Below are positions 1 through 9,291 of a stretch of DNA of 64,000 bases, one piece after another. The number at the start of each line of letters is the position of its first letter. The stretch's first letter is position 1. Made by a program: the position numbers and the translations under genes. The DNA comes from Chlorobiaceae bacterium (GTDB taxonomy: Bacteria > Bacteroidota > Chlorobiia > Chlorobiales > Chlorobiaceae), in assembly GCA_013335405.1 (NCBI GenBank), contig JAAXVR010000002.1:54837-118836 (forward strand), written 5' to 3'. The notes beneath the pieces are model-generated. The model was not told the DNA's origin. It made no database searches and worked only from the letters and a program-made list of their open reading frames with translations.

Positions 1-544
1 TTCTCATTGCATGGAGCTGATTCTGCAGCAAGACGGTCTGGGCCCCTGCCTGGTAGGCATGAGGTATCTTCGTGTTTGCCAGTGCTTCACTGTGCCCGGG
101 AATCGCATCCCATTTGAAATCGATACCCGGTGAAACGATAAGGCGGTCGTAATTCAGGACCATACCGCTTTTCAGTTTGACGGTTCCCCGGGCAGCATCG
201 ACAGCAACCGCACTGTCAGCAATGACATTTATCTGGTATTTGTTTCTGAGTACCGCATAGGTCTGGGAGATATCGCCCATTGTCCTGAGGCCGGCAAGAA
301 CCCAGTTGCTGAAAGGACAGGTATGGAAAACCGCTTTCGGCTCGACAAGGGTAACGGAAATGGAAGGGTCCAGTTTCCGGAGATACTTTGCCGCTGCAGC
401 CCCACCGAAACCGCCGCCGATGACGACAACCCTTTTCGATGCGCCGAAGGCTTTCGAAGGCGTTCCGAAAAGACCGAGCGAAGCTCCTGCCGCTCCGGTA
501 AGAAGAAGTTTGCTGAAATCCCTTCTTGAAATTTTGTGGCTCAT
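1..544 (-). CDS. fccB: Flavocytochrome c sulfide dehydrogenase, flavoprotein subunit (partial, 3' end outside window)
   Basis: Periplasmic FAD subunit that oxidises sulfide (or a sulfane sulfur) and passes electrons to a c-type cytochrome. The visible N-terminal ~181 residues begin with a twin-arginine export signal (MSHKISRRDFSKLLL) followed by an alanine/glycine-rich stretch, then a Rossmann FAD motif (VVVIGGGFGGAAAAKYL) and the family segments PKAVFHTCPFSNWVL and YDRLIVSPGIDFKW. I chose the ATG at 544 because GGAG lies 7 bases upstream; an in-frame ATG at 550 is too close to it. It follows the cytochrome c gene by 18 bases, in one minus-strand operon. The C-terminal half is beyond position 1. 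A SoxF-type naming is equally possible. Confidence 0.9.
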   Translation of the reverse strand, partial: MSHKISRRDFSKLLLTGAAGASLGLFGTPSKAFGASKRVVVIGGGFGGAAAAKYLRKLDPSISVTLVEPKAVFHTCPFSNWVLAGLRTMGDISQTYAVLRNKYQINVIADSAVAVDAARGTVKLKSGMVLNYDRLIVSPGIDFKWDAIPGHSEALANTKIPHAYQAGAQTVLLQNQLHAMR

Positions 545-562
545 TTTCATTCTCCGGATTGG

Positions 563-901
563 TTATTTGTTACGCGAGAATCTTCCGAAATACTCGGCGA
601 TAAGCCGGATTTCGGCATCGGTATATCCCTTGGCATGACGGCTCATAACCGTCGAATAACGAGCCCCGGATTTGAAGGCAAGCATTGCTGATTCGATGTA
701 CGAAGTACTTCTTCCGTTTATCGGCGGAATAAGGCCGACGCTTTTACCGTCCGTACCGTGACAGGATGAGCAGGAAAGCGAGAGCACCAGGCCTCTGGGA
801 TTGACTTCCGACGTGTTTGCTGCCGAAGCAACGCTCCCGGGTAACAGTGCTGCCGCAGAGAATGCACATGCAGCCAGCCACAATCTGAGATTTGCAGCCA
901 T
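563..901 (-). CDS. fccA: Monoheme cytochrome c, probable FccA subunit of flavocytochrome c
   Basis: Small exported c-type cytochrome of 112 residues. It has a Sec signal peptide (residues 1-26, ending near ASA), a single CxxCH heme site (CSSCH) and a later Met ([13 protein letters not shown]) that can serve as sixth heme ligand. The ATG at 901 is preceded by AAGGAG; an open frame extends further upstream but lacks sense as a leader. Its place directly before the flavoprotein gene, and its size, fit the heme subunit that takes electrons from FAD in sulfide oxidation. Another cytochrome c553-like role cannot be excluded from sequence alone. Confidence 0.85.
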   Translation of the reverse strand: MAANLRLWLAACAFSAAALLPGSVASAANTSEVNPRGLVLSLSCSSCHGTDGKSVGLIPPINGRSTSYIESAMLAFKSGARYSTVMSRHAKGYTDAEIRLIAEYFGRFSRNK

Positions 902-989
902 AACGAGGTTCTCCTTGTTGAAGTGAATGAAAGTATACATAAAAAGGGTACTACACAGGCTAGAGGCACAACAGTAAACGCACAGATTA

Positions 990-1298
990 TTACAGAACAA
1001 CGATCTCCGAGGAAAACCGCACGTTTTTACTGTCGGTGAATGTCACGTTCAGCACATCACCTTTTTTACCGTTGAAACGGAATTGAAGAAAAGGATCTTT
1101 TGAAACTGAGGGGCCAAACTGCAGATCGAAGAGATGCGCCCCGTTCAGCTGAACAATCCCTGTTTTCAGAAAATGTGCAGGCACAAGATTCCCCTGTTCA
1201 TCCTTCCTCGCTCCCGACTCGTTCGGGTGAGAGATGACCAGTTTCATCGAAACGACTCCATTTTCTTCCCTGGCAACCATTCTAACACTGTCGCTCAT
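990..1298 (-). CDS. SoxZ-like sulfur carrier partner protein
   Basis: 102 residues with no signal peptide, matching the SoxZ fold: the motif [10 protein letters not shown] followed by LVPAHFL corresponds to the HPMETGxRKD...IPAHFI pattern of SoxZ. SoxZ pairs with SoxY, and the heterodimer carries sulfur intermediates in the periplasm; without its own signal it would be co-exported with the Tat-type SoxY partner encoded just upstream. AAGGAT lies about 9 bases before the ATG. The pair sits next to flavocytochrome c rather than next to soxXA/soxB, so it may be the SoxYZ-like pair that has, as I recall, been called SoyYZ in green sulfur bacteria; I therefore give no symbol. Confidence 0.85.
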   Translation of the reverse strand: MSDSVRMVAREENGVVSMKLVISHPNESGARKDEQGNLVPAHFLKTGIVQLNGAHLFDLQFGPSVSKDPFLQFRFNGKKGDVLNVTFTDSKNVRFSSEIVVL

Positions 1299-1328
1299 AG
1301 AAAAATATCCTTTTACTGATTGATTAGC

Positions 1329-1766
1329 TTAACAGGCCTGTGCCAGGACGTTGACATGAACGCTCGACATAAGGTATTGACGCCCGTCCCAGATAACGGC
1401 ATGAAGGGATGAGCTCTCCTTCATCTTTATATTGAGAGCAAGCCAGGGCTGCGCATTGGCTTGCAGATTACAGACAAATACGAGCGGGGTCAGGTTTTTC
1501 TCGACAAAAAGATAAATCCGCTCGCATTTGATGGCAGAATTGATCTCAACAGGCACGGAAGATCCATCCGATGCTACAGGCGGAGCCGTGATGGTCAATT
1601 TGTCGGTTTTCGCAATATCTGCCGTACCGAGCGCATTACGGAACGCATCCTGAATCGGCACCTGCTGAAAATATTTGTCCATCCATTCCGCAAACAGTTT
1701 TCCGGGGCGGGCCAGCAAAAAACCGCCAAGCAGTATGCAGGAGGCAAGGAATTGCCTTCGTTCCAT
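1329..1766 (-). CDS. SoxY-like exported sulfur carrier protein with terminal cysteine
   Basis: 145 residues. The N-terminus (MERRQFLASCILLGGFLLA) is a short RR-type export signal and the rest resembles SoxY: an Ig-like domain with PVEINSAIKCERIYLFVEKN and a final strand SSVHVNVLAQAC. True SoxY ends in GGCGG with the cysteine on a flexible arm; here the last residue itself is the cysteine and the glycines are absent. The reading frame extends upstream to 1865 with another hydrophobic stretch; I prefer 1766 because it places the RR signal at the N-terminus, although no Shine-Dalgarno is evident for either start. First gene of the soxYZ-like/fccAB operon. Confidence 0.75.
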   Translation of the reverse strand: MERRQFLASCILLGGFLLARPGKLFAEWMDKYFQQVPIQDAFRNALGTADIAKTDKLTITAPPVASDGSSVPVEINSAIKCERIYLFVEKNLTPLVFVCNLQANAQPWLALNIKMKESSSLHAVIWDGRQYLMSSVHVNVLAQAC

Positions 1767-2084
1767 TGGCTTATTATGATTAGAATGGATATAATAGAGG
1801 CCTGCGACAAGCGGGCACGCATAAAGGATAACAATTATTAAATATATAAAACACCTTGTTTCCATGCAATATATTTCTTAGCACTTACCAGCAGAACGCG
1901 ACTCGATACGGCAATAACACATCACACAAATCAGAGAATGATGTCGGGAACAAAAAGCATGAGAGGAGCATTCGACAAGATAAGTTAAAAAGAACGGAAA
2001 ATGGCGCGAAAGGATTTCAAGTCTTATTCACCAGCATTGACAAAGATTGACAAAATATGTTTCACGTGAAACCTTTTACAGGAA
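1767..2084. other. Divergent intergenic region between the sulfur operon and mnmG
   Basis: 318 bases between oppositely oriented genes. Apart from the parS-like site at its right end and the possible longer start of the SoxY-like gene at 1865, I see no gene or RNA. It must hold the promoters of both flanking transcription units, but I cannot place them with confidence. Confidence 0.5.
2058..2073. promoter_or_regulatory. parS-like ParB binding site upstream of mnmG
   Basis: The 16-mer TGTTTCACGTGAAACC differs at only its last base from the bacterial parS consensus TGTTTCACGTGAAACA. It lies 11 bases before the mnmG start codon. parS sites cluster near replication origins and are bound by ParB for chromosome segregation; the origin candidate here is about 10 kb away. 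No parA or parB is in the window. Confidence 0.85.
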
Positions 2085-3950
2085 ATGTATGACATCATAG
2101 TTGCGGGAGCCGGACATGCCGGATGTGAAGCCGCCCTTGCGGCCGCAAGAACAGATTGCTCCTGCCTCCTTGTGACAACCGACATGAACGCAGTAGCAAG
2201 GATGCCATGCAATCCTGCGATCGGTGGAGTGGCAAAAGGGCAGATTACGAGGGAAATAGATGCTCTTGGCGGTGAAATGGCCAGGGCTATCGACGCGACA
2301 GCCATTCAGGTACGAATGCTCAACAGAAGCAAGGGGCCTGCGATGCATTCGCCCAGGGCACAGGCCGACCGTGCTCTTTATTCGGCATACATGCGAAATG
2401 CTATCGAAAATGAACGAAATATCGATATCGTTCAGGATACGGTTACAGGTATCGAATGCATTTCCGGAATATTTTCGGGTGTACGGCTCTCTACCGGCAG
2501 GGTCATAGCCGGGAAAGCCGCAATATTGACCTGCGGAACGTTCCTTAATGGTCTTATCCATATCGGAATGACCCAATATCCCGGAGGCAGAAGTGTTGCC
2601 GATCCCCCGGTTCATGGTCTCACGGAAAACCTTGTCGGATACGGGTTCAGATCGGGACGCCTCAAAACAGGGACCCCGCCAAGAATAGATTCGCGCAGTG
2701 TTGATTATACCCTGGTTGAGGAACAGAACGGAGACGAGGATCCAATATATTTTTCTTTCGAATCAACTCCTTGCGAAAGCCGCAGGCAAATCAGCTGCTA
2801 CATAACGAAAACAACACCTTCAACCCATTCGATACTGCAAAAAGGGTTCGAGCGCTCTCCTCTTTTTACCGGAAAAGTCAAAGGCATCGGTCCGAGATAC
2901 TGCCCCTCTATCGAAGACAAAATCTTTCGTTTCCCACACAAGGAGAGCCATCATATTTTTCTTGAACCTGAAGGGTTCGACACCAACGAGATGTATGTCA
3001 ACGGTTTTTCCACCTCTCTTCCGGAAGATATTCAGATTGAAGGCCTCAGATCAATTCCTGGTCTGGCTGATGTCAAAATGATACGTCCCGGATATGCCAT
3101 CGAGTATGACTTTTTTTTCCCATATCAGCTTAAACGGACTCTCGAAACCAAAATCATCGGAAACCTCTACTTTGCAGGTCAGATCAACGGCACATCAGGC
3201 TACGAAGAAGCTGCCGCACAGGGCCTTATCGCCGGAATAAACGCATCTCTCGAGATAAAGAACATGAATCCCCTCGTACTGAAGCGTTCCGATGCCTACA
3301 TTGGTGTGCTGATCGACGACCTGATAACCAAGGATACGAGAGAACCTTATCGTATGTTCACTTCATCCGCCGAACATCGGTTAGTCCTGCGGCATGACAA
3401 TGCCGATATCCGTCTGCTTGATTTCTGTGCTTCTTCAGGGCTTGTGAGCACCGAAACTCTTGAAAAGAGAAAAGAGAAAAAAAAGAAAATCGAGGAACTG
3501 AAGCAATGCTGTGCAAATTCTAAATTTTCATCAGAGGAAATCAATCCGCTTCTTCATAAAAATGGTTATCCTTTGTCTTCCGGACCCATGACTGCCGTGA
3601 ACCTGCTTAAACGCCCGGGAATTCACTTCCACATGCTGCTCGACAGCATCGGAAGATTTGCATCTGTCGTCAATGGAGTTTCTTCCGATCCTTTTGTTCA
3701 CGAACAGGTTGACATCGATATCAAATACGAAGGGTACCTGAAGCGCGATCTTCTTGTTGCGGATAAAATCCTTCGTCTGGAATCTCATCAGATACCGTTA
3801 TCTTTCAAATACGAAGGAATTGCCGGCCTTTCCAGTGAAGGACGGGAAAAACTTAACCTGCACAGACCGGAAACTATCGGACAGGCATCAAGAATTCTTG
3901 GCGTCTCCCCCTCTGATATTTCCGTTCTCCTTGTCCGTCTCGGTCGATGA
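2085..3950 (+). CDS. mnmG: tRNA uridine-5-carboxymethylaminomethyl modification enzyme MnmG (GidA)
   Basis: 621 residues, the usual length. With MnmE it installs the carboxymethylaminomethyl group on U34 of certain tRNAs, using FAD, NADH and a methylene-folate carbon unit. The N-terminus carries the FAD dinucleotide motif [14 protein letters not shown] (residues 7-20), followed by MPCNPAIGG and the family signature [12 protein letters not shown] near residue 195, and [20 protein letters not shown]; the helical C-terminus is the MnmE and tRNA docking part. The gene is bracketed by two parS sites, which suits the common placement of gidA near the origin. No strong Shine-Dalgarno is visible (only AGGA touching the ATG). 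Confidence 0.97.
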   Translation: MYDIIVAGAGHAGCEAALAAARTDCSCLLVTTDMNAVARMPCNPAIGGVAKGQITREIDALGGEMARAIDATAIQVRMLNRSKGPAMHSPRAQADRALYSAYMRNAIENERNIDIVQDTVTGIECISGIFSGVRLSTGRVIAGKAAILTCGTFLNGLIHIGMTQYPGGRSVADPPVHGLTENLVGYGFRSGRLKTGTPPRIDSRSVDYTLVEEQNGDEDPIYFSFESTPCESRRQISCYITKTTPSTHSILQKGFERSPLFTGKVKGIGPRYCPSIEDKIFRFPHKESHHIFLEPEGFDTNEMYVNGFSTSLPEDIQIEGLRSIPGLADVKMIRPGYAIEYDFFFPYQLKRTLETKIIGNLYFAGQINGTSGYEEAAAQGLIAGINASLEIKNMNPLVLKRSDAYIGVLIDDLITKDTREPYRMFTSSAEHRLVLRHDNADIRLLDFCASSGLVSTETLEKRKEKKKKIEELKQCCANSKFSSEEINPLLHKNGYPLSSGPMTAVNLLKRPGIHFHMLLDSIGRFASVVNGVSSDPFVHEQVDIDIKYEGYLKRDLLVADKILRLESHQIPLSFKYEGIAGLSSEGREKLNLHRPETIGQASRILGVSPSDISVLLVRLGR

Positions 3951-3961
3951 AATGCATAGCA

Positions 3962-3977
3962 TGTTTCACGTGAAACA
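3962..3977. promoter_or_regulatory. Perfect parS site downstream of mnmG
   Basis: TGTTTCACGTGAAACA is an exact 16-base palindrome and an exact match to the consensus parS sequence. It sits 12 bases after the mnmG stop codon and 38 bases before the family B polymerase gene. Together with the site at 2058 it forms a pair 1.9 kb apart. Confidence 0.92.
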
Positions 3978-4015
3978 TTTTTTATGGCGACTCTCTTCAC
4001 TCACAGCGAGCAGCA

Positions 4016-6409
4016 ATGGAAAGCATAGTAGACGACATCATCAACAATGAACTTCTTTTCGGAAAGGACAAGGAAACCGGTATTGTCGGTGCCTACCAGC
4101 TTTCCGATACCCATATCAGGATATTCCGACGCGTGGGAGATGCGGTTCTTCAACATGACGAACCATTTTTTCCCTATTTTTTCCTCTCCGACAGTGTTTT
4201 GCTTGAAGGTTTTGTGCCGGATGACAGAAACAATTTCTGGCTCAAGAAGCTATCAGGAACAAATTTTTTCCAATACCTTGCAATTTTCAGGAGCTGGAAA
4301 AATTACCGCCATGCCCTTGAATACACTAATAGCCGACGCCAGTCTGATACAGCCGACCGTGCTGCCCAAAGTTCCCATAACGATCTCAATACACTGCTCT
4401 ATAACAAGGGGGATGCTGTTACACAGTATTTTCTCCAAAGTGGCAAAACGTTTTTCAAGGGCATGCTTTTCAACGACCTGTATCGTATGCAGCTCGATAT
4501 CGAGACGTATTACAGACCTTCGGGCAATTATGAAAGCAGGCCGGCAATTGGTGAAGACGAAATTATCATCATATCGCTCAGCGACAGCAATGGGTGGGAA
4601 TGTGTGCTTCATTCGAAAGAATCCGGAGAAAAAGCCCTGCTCGAAAACCTTCTCAATGTTATCGCTGAAAAGGATCCCGATGTCATAGAAGGCCACAATA
4701 TTTTCAGCTTCGATCTTCCCTATCTTCAGCGAAGGTGCGAATATCGCGGGATCCCTTTTTCCATTGGCAGAAACAGTCTTCTTCCGAAATCATACCAGTC
4801 GAGCATACGTTTTGCCGAAAGAAGCATTGATTTCACATTTTTCGATATCCCCGGCAGAAATGTCATCGATACCCTCTTTCTGGTCCAGAGTTACGACGTA
4901 TCCAGGCGTTCACTGCAGAGCTATGGGCTCAAGGCTGTCGCGAAGCATTTCGGTTTTGCTTCACCCGACAGGACCTACATCGATTACAAGGATATAGCAT
5001 CATTATGGGTCAACAACCATGAAAAACTCCTTGCCTATGCACTGGACGATGTGCGTGAAACAAGAGCCCTTTCTTCCCTGCTTTCCGGCAGCAGTTTCTA
5101 TCTTTCACAGTTGCTGCCCTATACCTATGCCATGACCACTCGCCTTGGACCTGCTGCTAAAATCGAAGCGCTCTTCATTCGAGAGTACCTTCGCCAGAAA
5201 CACTCGATTCCAAGACCTTCTTCCGGCCAGCAGCATTCAGGCGGCTATACAGAGGTATTCCTCAAAGGGATACTCGGGCCTATTGTCTATGCAGACATTG
5301 AGTCTTTGTATCCATCAATCATGCTTTCCTGCAACATTTGTCCTAAAAGCGATGCATTGCGTGTTTTCCCGGTCATTCTCAGTGAACTGAAAGATCTCCG
5401 CTTCAAAGCCCGGGATAAATCACGTGATGCTGCAGATTCCGGAAATGTTTCTCTCAGGAACAATTTCGACGCAATGCAGGGTTCCTTCAAAATCCTCATC
5501 AATGCCATGTACGGGTATCTCGGGTTCATTGCAGGAAACTTCAACGATTTCGAGGAAGCCGACAAAGTGACATCTACAGGCCAGATGCTTGCAAAAAAAA
5601 TGATCCACGAGTTCGAATCACGCGGCTGCAGGATCATCGAGGTCGATACGGACGGCATTCTTTTCATCCCTCCTCCCGGCATAGAAACAGAACAGGATGA
5701 ACGGACCCTTGTCAGCGAAGTTTCCGATCTCATGCCCGATGGGATTAAAATCGGTTTTGACGGACGATTCAGGAAGATGATCTCCTACATGAAGAAAAAT
5801 TATGCTCTTCTCGGTTACGACAACGTCATGACCATGAAAGGCTCTTCACTTACAAGCCGAAGCGGAGAAAAGTTCGGACTCGTTTTTGTCAGGCTCGGTT
5901 TTGAAAAACTTCTCAATGAAGATATACAGGGTCTTCATGACCTTTTTATTGATTATCGTAATAGAATCATCAATCATGAACTCGATGTTTCCGATTTTTC
6001 AAGGACTGAATCCCTGAAAAATACGATGGATCAGTACGTTGAAGATCTTAAAGCAGGTAAACGTTCAAAATCCATCGCATATGAAATTGCTTTGAAAGCC
6101 GGACCTGGAATTACGAAAGGGGACAGGATAACGTTTTATGTTTCCGGGACAGGGACAGGATCCTCTTTTTATGACAAAGGGAAACTTGCATCTGAATGGA
6201 AAAAGGATAATCCCGATGAAAATATCCATTTTTACCTGAAGCGACTCGACGAACACTGCCAGAAATTCCTCCCTTTTTTCAAACCTCAGGATTACAGCAC
6301 GATTTTTTCAGCTGATACCCTTTTTTCATTTTCTCCTCAGGGAATCGAAATCCTCAGGGAAATACGAAATACCGATCTTCCGGCTGCAGGTGGAGAAATG
6401 CCTTCCTGA
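4016..6409 (+). CDS. Family B DNA polymerase with 3'-5' exonuclease domain (PolB type)
   Basis: 797 residues, near the size of E. coli DNA polymerase II. The exonuclease motifs are all present: Exo I (QLDIETYY, about residue 160), Exo II ([12 protein letters not shown]) and Exo III (YALDDVRET). The polymerase motifs follow: motif [11 protein letters not shown] (about 424), motif B in [11 protein letters not shown] and motif C VDTDGILF (about 542), so the catalytic aspartates are intact. It should be a proofreading polymerase used in repair or lesion tolerance rather than the main replicase (PolC/DnaE). The start at 4016 has a weak ribosome site. No replication-restart or helicase partner adjoins it; its neighbours are mnmG and a flavodiiron gene. 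Confidence 0.9.
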   Translation: MESIVDDIINNELLFGKDKETGIVGAYQLSDTHIRIFRRVGDAVLQHDEPFFPYFFLSDSVLLEGFVPDDRNNFWLKKLSGTNFFQYLAIFRSWKNYRHALEYTNSRRQSDTADRAAQSSHNDLNTLLYNKGDAVTQYFLQSGKTFFKGMLFNDLYRMQLDIETYYRPSGNYESRPAIGEDEIIIISLSDSNGWECVLHSKESGEKALLENLLNVIAEKDPDVIEGHNIFSFDLPYLQRRCEYRGIPFSIGRNSLLPKSYQSSIRFAERSIDFTFFDIPGRNVIDTLFLVQSYDVSRRSLQSYGLKAVAKHFGFASPDRTYIDYKDIASLWVNNHEKLLAYALDDVRETRALSSLLSGSSFYLSQLLPYTYAMTTRLGPAAKIEALFIREYLRQKHSIPRPSSGQQHSGGYTEVFLKGILGPIVYADIESLYPSIMLSCNICPKSDALRVFPVILSELKDLRFKARDKSRDAADSGNVSLRNNFDAMQGSFKILINAMYGYLGFIAGNFNDFEEADKVTSTGQMLAKKMIHEFESRGCRIIEVDTDGILFIPPPGIETEQDERTLVSEVSDLMPDGIKIGFDGRFRKMISYMKKNYALLGYDNVMTMKGSSLTSRSGEKFGLVFVRLGFEKLLNEDIQGLHDLFIDYRNRIINHELDVSDFSRTESLKNTMDQYVEDLKAGKRSKSIAYEIALKAGPGITKGDRITFYVSGTGTGSSFYDKGKLASEWKKDNPDENIHFYLKRLDEHCQKFLPFFKPQDYSTIFSADTLFSFSPQGIEILREIRNTDLPAAGGEMPS

Positions 6410-6513
6410 TATTCTTTTTCCTTTCCTTGTTTATTTTTGAGGAACTCTGAGAGACTATTAACGGTATTAAAAGGGCAAGATATTCATTTTCAAATATTTC
6501 CTTTATTTCAATC

Positions 6514-7737
6514 ATGACAGACGAACATATTCTTCCCATTTCTGATGATGTATTCTGGATCGGTGTACTCGATCCAGGACTCATCACCTTCGACATTGTA
6601 ATGGAAACAAAATATGGCACCACGTACAATTCATATTTCATAAACGCTGAAAAAAAAGCCGTTATTGAAACGACGAAAGAAAAGTTCTGGCCAACTTATC
6701 TATCTAAAATAAAACAAGTTACCGACCCTGCCGAGATACAGTACATTATTGTTGACCACACTGAACCTGACCATTCGGGCAATGTACGCAACCTCCTCGC
6801 TCTTGCGCCTGATGCAACCGTTGTAGGGAGCGGCAATGCAATCAAATTTCTGCGTGACCAGACTGGCCATGATTTCAAGTCACTTGTCGTCAAAAGCGGT
6901 GATACACTCGACCTTGGCAACAAAACGCTTCATTTCATAAATGCTCCCAATCTTCACTGGCCAGACAGCATCTATACCTGGCTTGAAGAAGATCGTCTGC
7001 TCTTCACCTGTGACTCCTTCGGCTGCCATTACTGTCATGAAGGCATGTTCGACGATGCAGTAGGTGATTTCGACGATGCTTTCACCTATTATTACGACTC
7101 CATTCTTCGCCCTTTCAGTAAGTATATGCTGCAGGCTATCGAGAAAATCAAACCTCTTGACATCAGATGCATCTGTCCCGGACATGGCCCCATACTTCGT
7201 TCTGACTGGAAGAAATATGTCGATCTTTCCGCCAGGTATGCTTCCCGGGCTATCTCTATGCCAAACGAAAAGCGTATCCTTATCGCCTATGTATCGGCTT
7301 ACGAAAACACAACTGTCCTTGCCCGTAAAATAGCCGAAGGACTCAGCCAGTCCTGCGATTTCATCATCGATATCTGTGATATCGAATCGATGCATTTTGC
7401 CAAGCTTGAAGATAAAATCGCACATTGTTCCGGAATGATCCTCGGCTCTCCGACCCTTAATCAGAACATTCTTCCCCAGATCTACCAGTTTTTTGCAGCA
7501 GTCAATCCGATCCGGGACAAGGGCAAGCTTGCCGCAGCTTTCGGTTCATACGGATGGAGCGGCGAAGCCGCGAAAATGATCGAGACCAATTTTTCGATGC
7601 TCAAGCTCAAAGTTTTCGATCAGAATGTCATGGTGAAATTCAAACCCCATGAAGCGCAATTCGAACAATGCATCGCATTCGGCAAAGCATATGCAGAAAG
7701 AATGATCGAAATCTACCAGCTTAGCTGCAACCTTTAG
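6514..7737 (+). CDS. Flavodiiron protein (A-type flavoprotein, FprA/ROO family)
   Basis: 407 residues. The N-terminal metallo-beta-lactamase-like domain has the diiron ligands in HTEPDHSG (HxExDH, about residue 82), a further His in the NLHWPDS segment, and CPGHGPIL. From about residue 257 a flavodoxin domain begins ([23 protein letters not shown]) and continues with [13 protein letters not shown] and [10 protein letters not shown]. There is no C-terminal rubredoxin domain, so it needs an external electron donor. These enzymes reduce O2 to water and/or NO to N2O in anaerobes. It stands alone between a 104-base leader and a hairpin; the ATG at 6514 lacks a clear Shine-Dalgarno. Confidence 0.92.
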   Translation: MTDEHILPISDDVFWIGVLDPGLITFDIVMETKYGTTYNSYFINAEKKAVIETTKEKFWPTYLSKIKQVTDPAEIQYIIVDHTEPDHSGNVRNLLALAPDATVVGSGNAIKFLRDQTGHDFKSLVVKSGDTLDLGNKTLHFINAPNLHWPDSIYTWLEEDRLLFTCDSFGCHYCHEGMFDDAVGDFDDAFTYYYDSILRPFSKYMLQAIEKIKPLDIRCICPGHGPILRSDWKKYVDLSARYASRAISMPNEKRILIAYVSAYENTTVLARKIAEGLSQSCDFIIDICDIESMHFAKLEDKIAHCSGMILGSPTLNQNILPQIYQFFAAVNPIRDKGKLAAAFGSYGWSGEAAKMIETNFSMLKLKVFDQNVMVKFKPHEAQFEQCIAFGKAYAERMIEIYQLSCNL

Positions 7738-7754
7738 CATGAAGGATTAGAAGA

Positions 7755-7781
7755 AGGCTGTCACTTTTTTCAAGACAGCCT
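7755..7781 (+). terminator. Hairpin after the flavodiiron gene
   Basis: AGGCTGTC and GACAGCCT form an 8-base-pair stem with an 11-base loop, starting 18 bases after the stop codon. Only a weak T-rich tail (CTCTTCCTGTG) follows. The next gene is on the other strand, so this is a plausible terminator. Confidence 0.6.
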
Positions 7782-7869
7782 CTCTTCCTGTGTAATCTGC
7801 CGAAATCACCGTTTAGAGACAACAGGGACAATCTTCCGACACCTTCACAAAAAAACCCGTTCGCTTTTT

Positions 7870-8163
7870 TTATCTGAAGATGATTTCTTCGACAATCGTC
7901 TTTTCAAGTGAATCGTTGATTTTCCGGAGAATATCCTTTTTCCTGAAATTCAGCTCCATTCTCCATGCAGGGTTTTTTACCCTGATGAACAACTGTCCTT
8001 CCGTGAACCGTTCCACTGCAGTCTCTGCAGAAATTGCATCCCCGACAACACTGCTCCATATTCGCATTGTCCTGTACTGCTCATATGCGTTTTCCAGTCC
8101 CAGGTTTCTGCACATATCGAGGACAATTTCGGACATGCTTTTCGGATTTTTTATCCTCGTCAA
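7870..8163 (-). CDS. DciA-like (DUF721) protein
   Basis: 97 residues with the DUF721 pattern: an N-terminal helix (MSEIVLDMCRNLGLENAYEQYR), WSSVVGDAISAETAVERFTEGQLFIRV and the strand NPAWRMELNFRKKDILRKIND. DciA-type proteins act as helicase operators, helping load DnaB at the origin in bacteria that lack DnaC/DnaI. The start codon overlaps the recF stop by 4 bases (ATGA), so the two are translationally coupled. Its position at the end of the dnaA-dnaN-recF block supports a replication role. I leave the symbol empty because the family is diverse and this member is short. Confidence 0.8.
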   Translation of the reverse strand: MTRIKNPKSMSEIVLDMCRNLGLENAYEQYRTMRIWSSVVGDAISAETAVERFTEGQLFIRVKNPAWRMELNFRKKDILRKINDSLEKTIVEEIIFR

Positions 8164-9275
8164 GCGTTCCTCTCCATTCTTTTTTTCAAACTGTCTATAG
8201 AAACTGCCGTCATACCTCCCGTTTCCTTTCGTTCCGTCGTCGTTATGATGCTTTGTCCGAATGTTCCGAGAACTTCGAGTATTCTTTCCGTTCTCCTTTC
8301 ATCAAGTTCGCTGAATATATCATCCAGCAGGCAGATCGGTTTTTCTCCGAGCATCTGGCTGTAAAAACGGTGTTGCGAAAGTTTCAGGCAGATCATGAAG
8401 GTTCTCGTCTGCCCCTGTGATGCATATCTCTTGACCTCTTTTTCATTAAAAAGAAAAGCAATATCGTCCCGGTGCGGACCTGTCATCGTCTGCTCCCTCA
8501 TGATATCCGATTTTTCCGTTTCCCTGTACCTCTTCATGAAACGTTCACGAAGCTCTTCTTCATCTGCCGCATCAATAGCTCCAGGCAGTGATGAACGGTA
8601 TGCCATACCAGGATTTTCCCTTATGTCCATCTCCCTGTACATATTCTCGAGACGTATCGAAAACTCTCCTATGAATCTTCTCCTTTTTATCGCAATCGCT
8701 GCCGCGATACCCGCAAGGTTTTCGCTCCATATCGAGAGTGTGGGATCATGCTGTGCTTTTCTTTCGTTCAATTGCATCAGGAGGGTATTCCTCTGGGAGA
8801 GAACCCTCCGGTAAGCGAGGAGGTCCTCGAGGTATCGTCGGTCGGTCTGGCTGATGGCACTATCGATGAACTTTCTTCTTTCCGAAGGCGGTCCGGTTAT
8901 AATTCCGATCTCAGAAGGAGTAAATGTTATGCAGGGTATTCTTCCTATATGAGTCGAGAATGGTTTTACCTCATTCTTGTTGACACTTACCTGTTTTTCC
9001 TTTTCCCGCGTGTAGGAGACATGAACCCTTTGCGGCCTTCCTTCATCGCTCCTGAAATCTCCCCTGAGCAGAAAATATTCCTGTTGCCATTCCAGGCAGT
9101 CAGCATCGCCGGCGCTGACAAATCCCCTTGTCAGCGCACAGTAATGAATACCTTCAAGTATGGAGGTTTTACCGCTGCCGTTCGGCCCGAAAATAAGATT
9201 AATACCCTCTGCCGGTTCGTATGTCAGGATCCTGTGGTTCCTGAAATTCTCATACGATATACTCTGCAGTATCAA
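8160..9275 (-). CDS. recF: DNA replication and repair protein RecF
   Basis: 371 residues, the usual length. An SMC/ABC-type ATPase that, with RecO and RecR, loads RecA at gaps. It shows Walker A FGPNGSGKTS (residues 29-38), the ABC signature region YASQGQTRTF and Walker B LLDDIFSELDERR. It follows dnaN by 16 bases and overlaps the DciA-like gene by 4 bases in a minus-strand block running away from the proposed origin. Confidence 0.97.
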   Translation of the reverse strand: MILQSISYENFRNHRILTYEPAEGINLIFGPNGSGKTSILEGIHYCALTRGFVSAGDADCLEWQQEYFLLRGDFRSDEGRPQRVHVSYTREKEKQVSVNKNEVKPFSTHIGRIPCITFTPSEIGIITGPPSERRKFIDSAISQTDRRYLEDLLAYRRVLSQRNTLLMQLNERKAQHDPTLSIWSENLAGIAAAIAIKRRRFIGEFSIRLENMYREMDIRENPGMAYRSSLPGAIDAADEEELRERFMKRYRETEKSDIMREQTMTGPHRDDIAFLFNEKEVKRYASQGQTRTFMICLKLSQHRFYSQMLGEKPICLLDDIFSELDERRTERILEVLGTFGQSIITTTERKETGGMTAVSIDSLKKRMERNA

Positions 9276-9291
9276 AAACTTTCCTCATGCT

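Noticed and set aside
1329..1865. Longer form of the SoxY-like protein starting at 1865
   Set aside because: It would place a second hydrophobic stretch before the RR-type signal; the shorter start at 1766 gives a normal export signal, though neither has a clear ribosome site.
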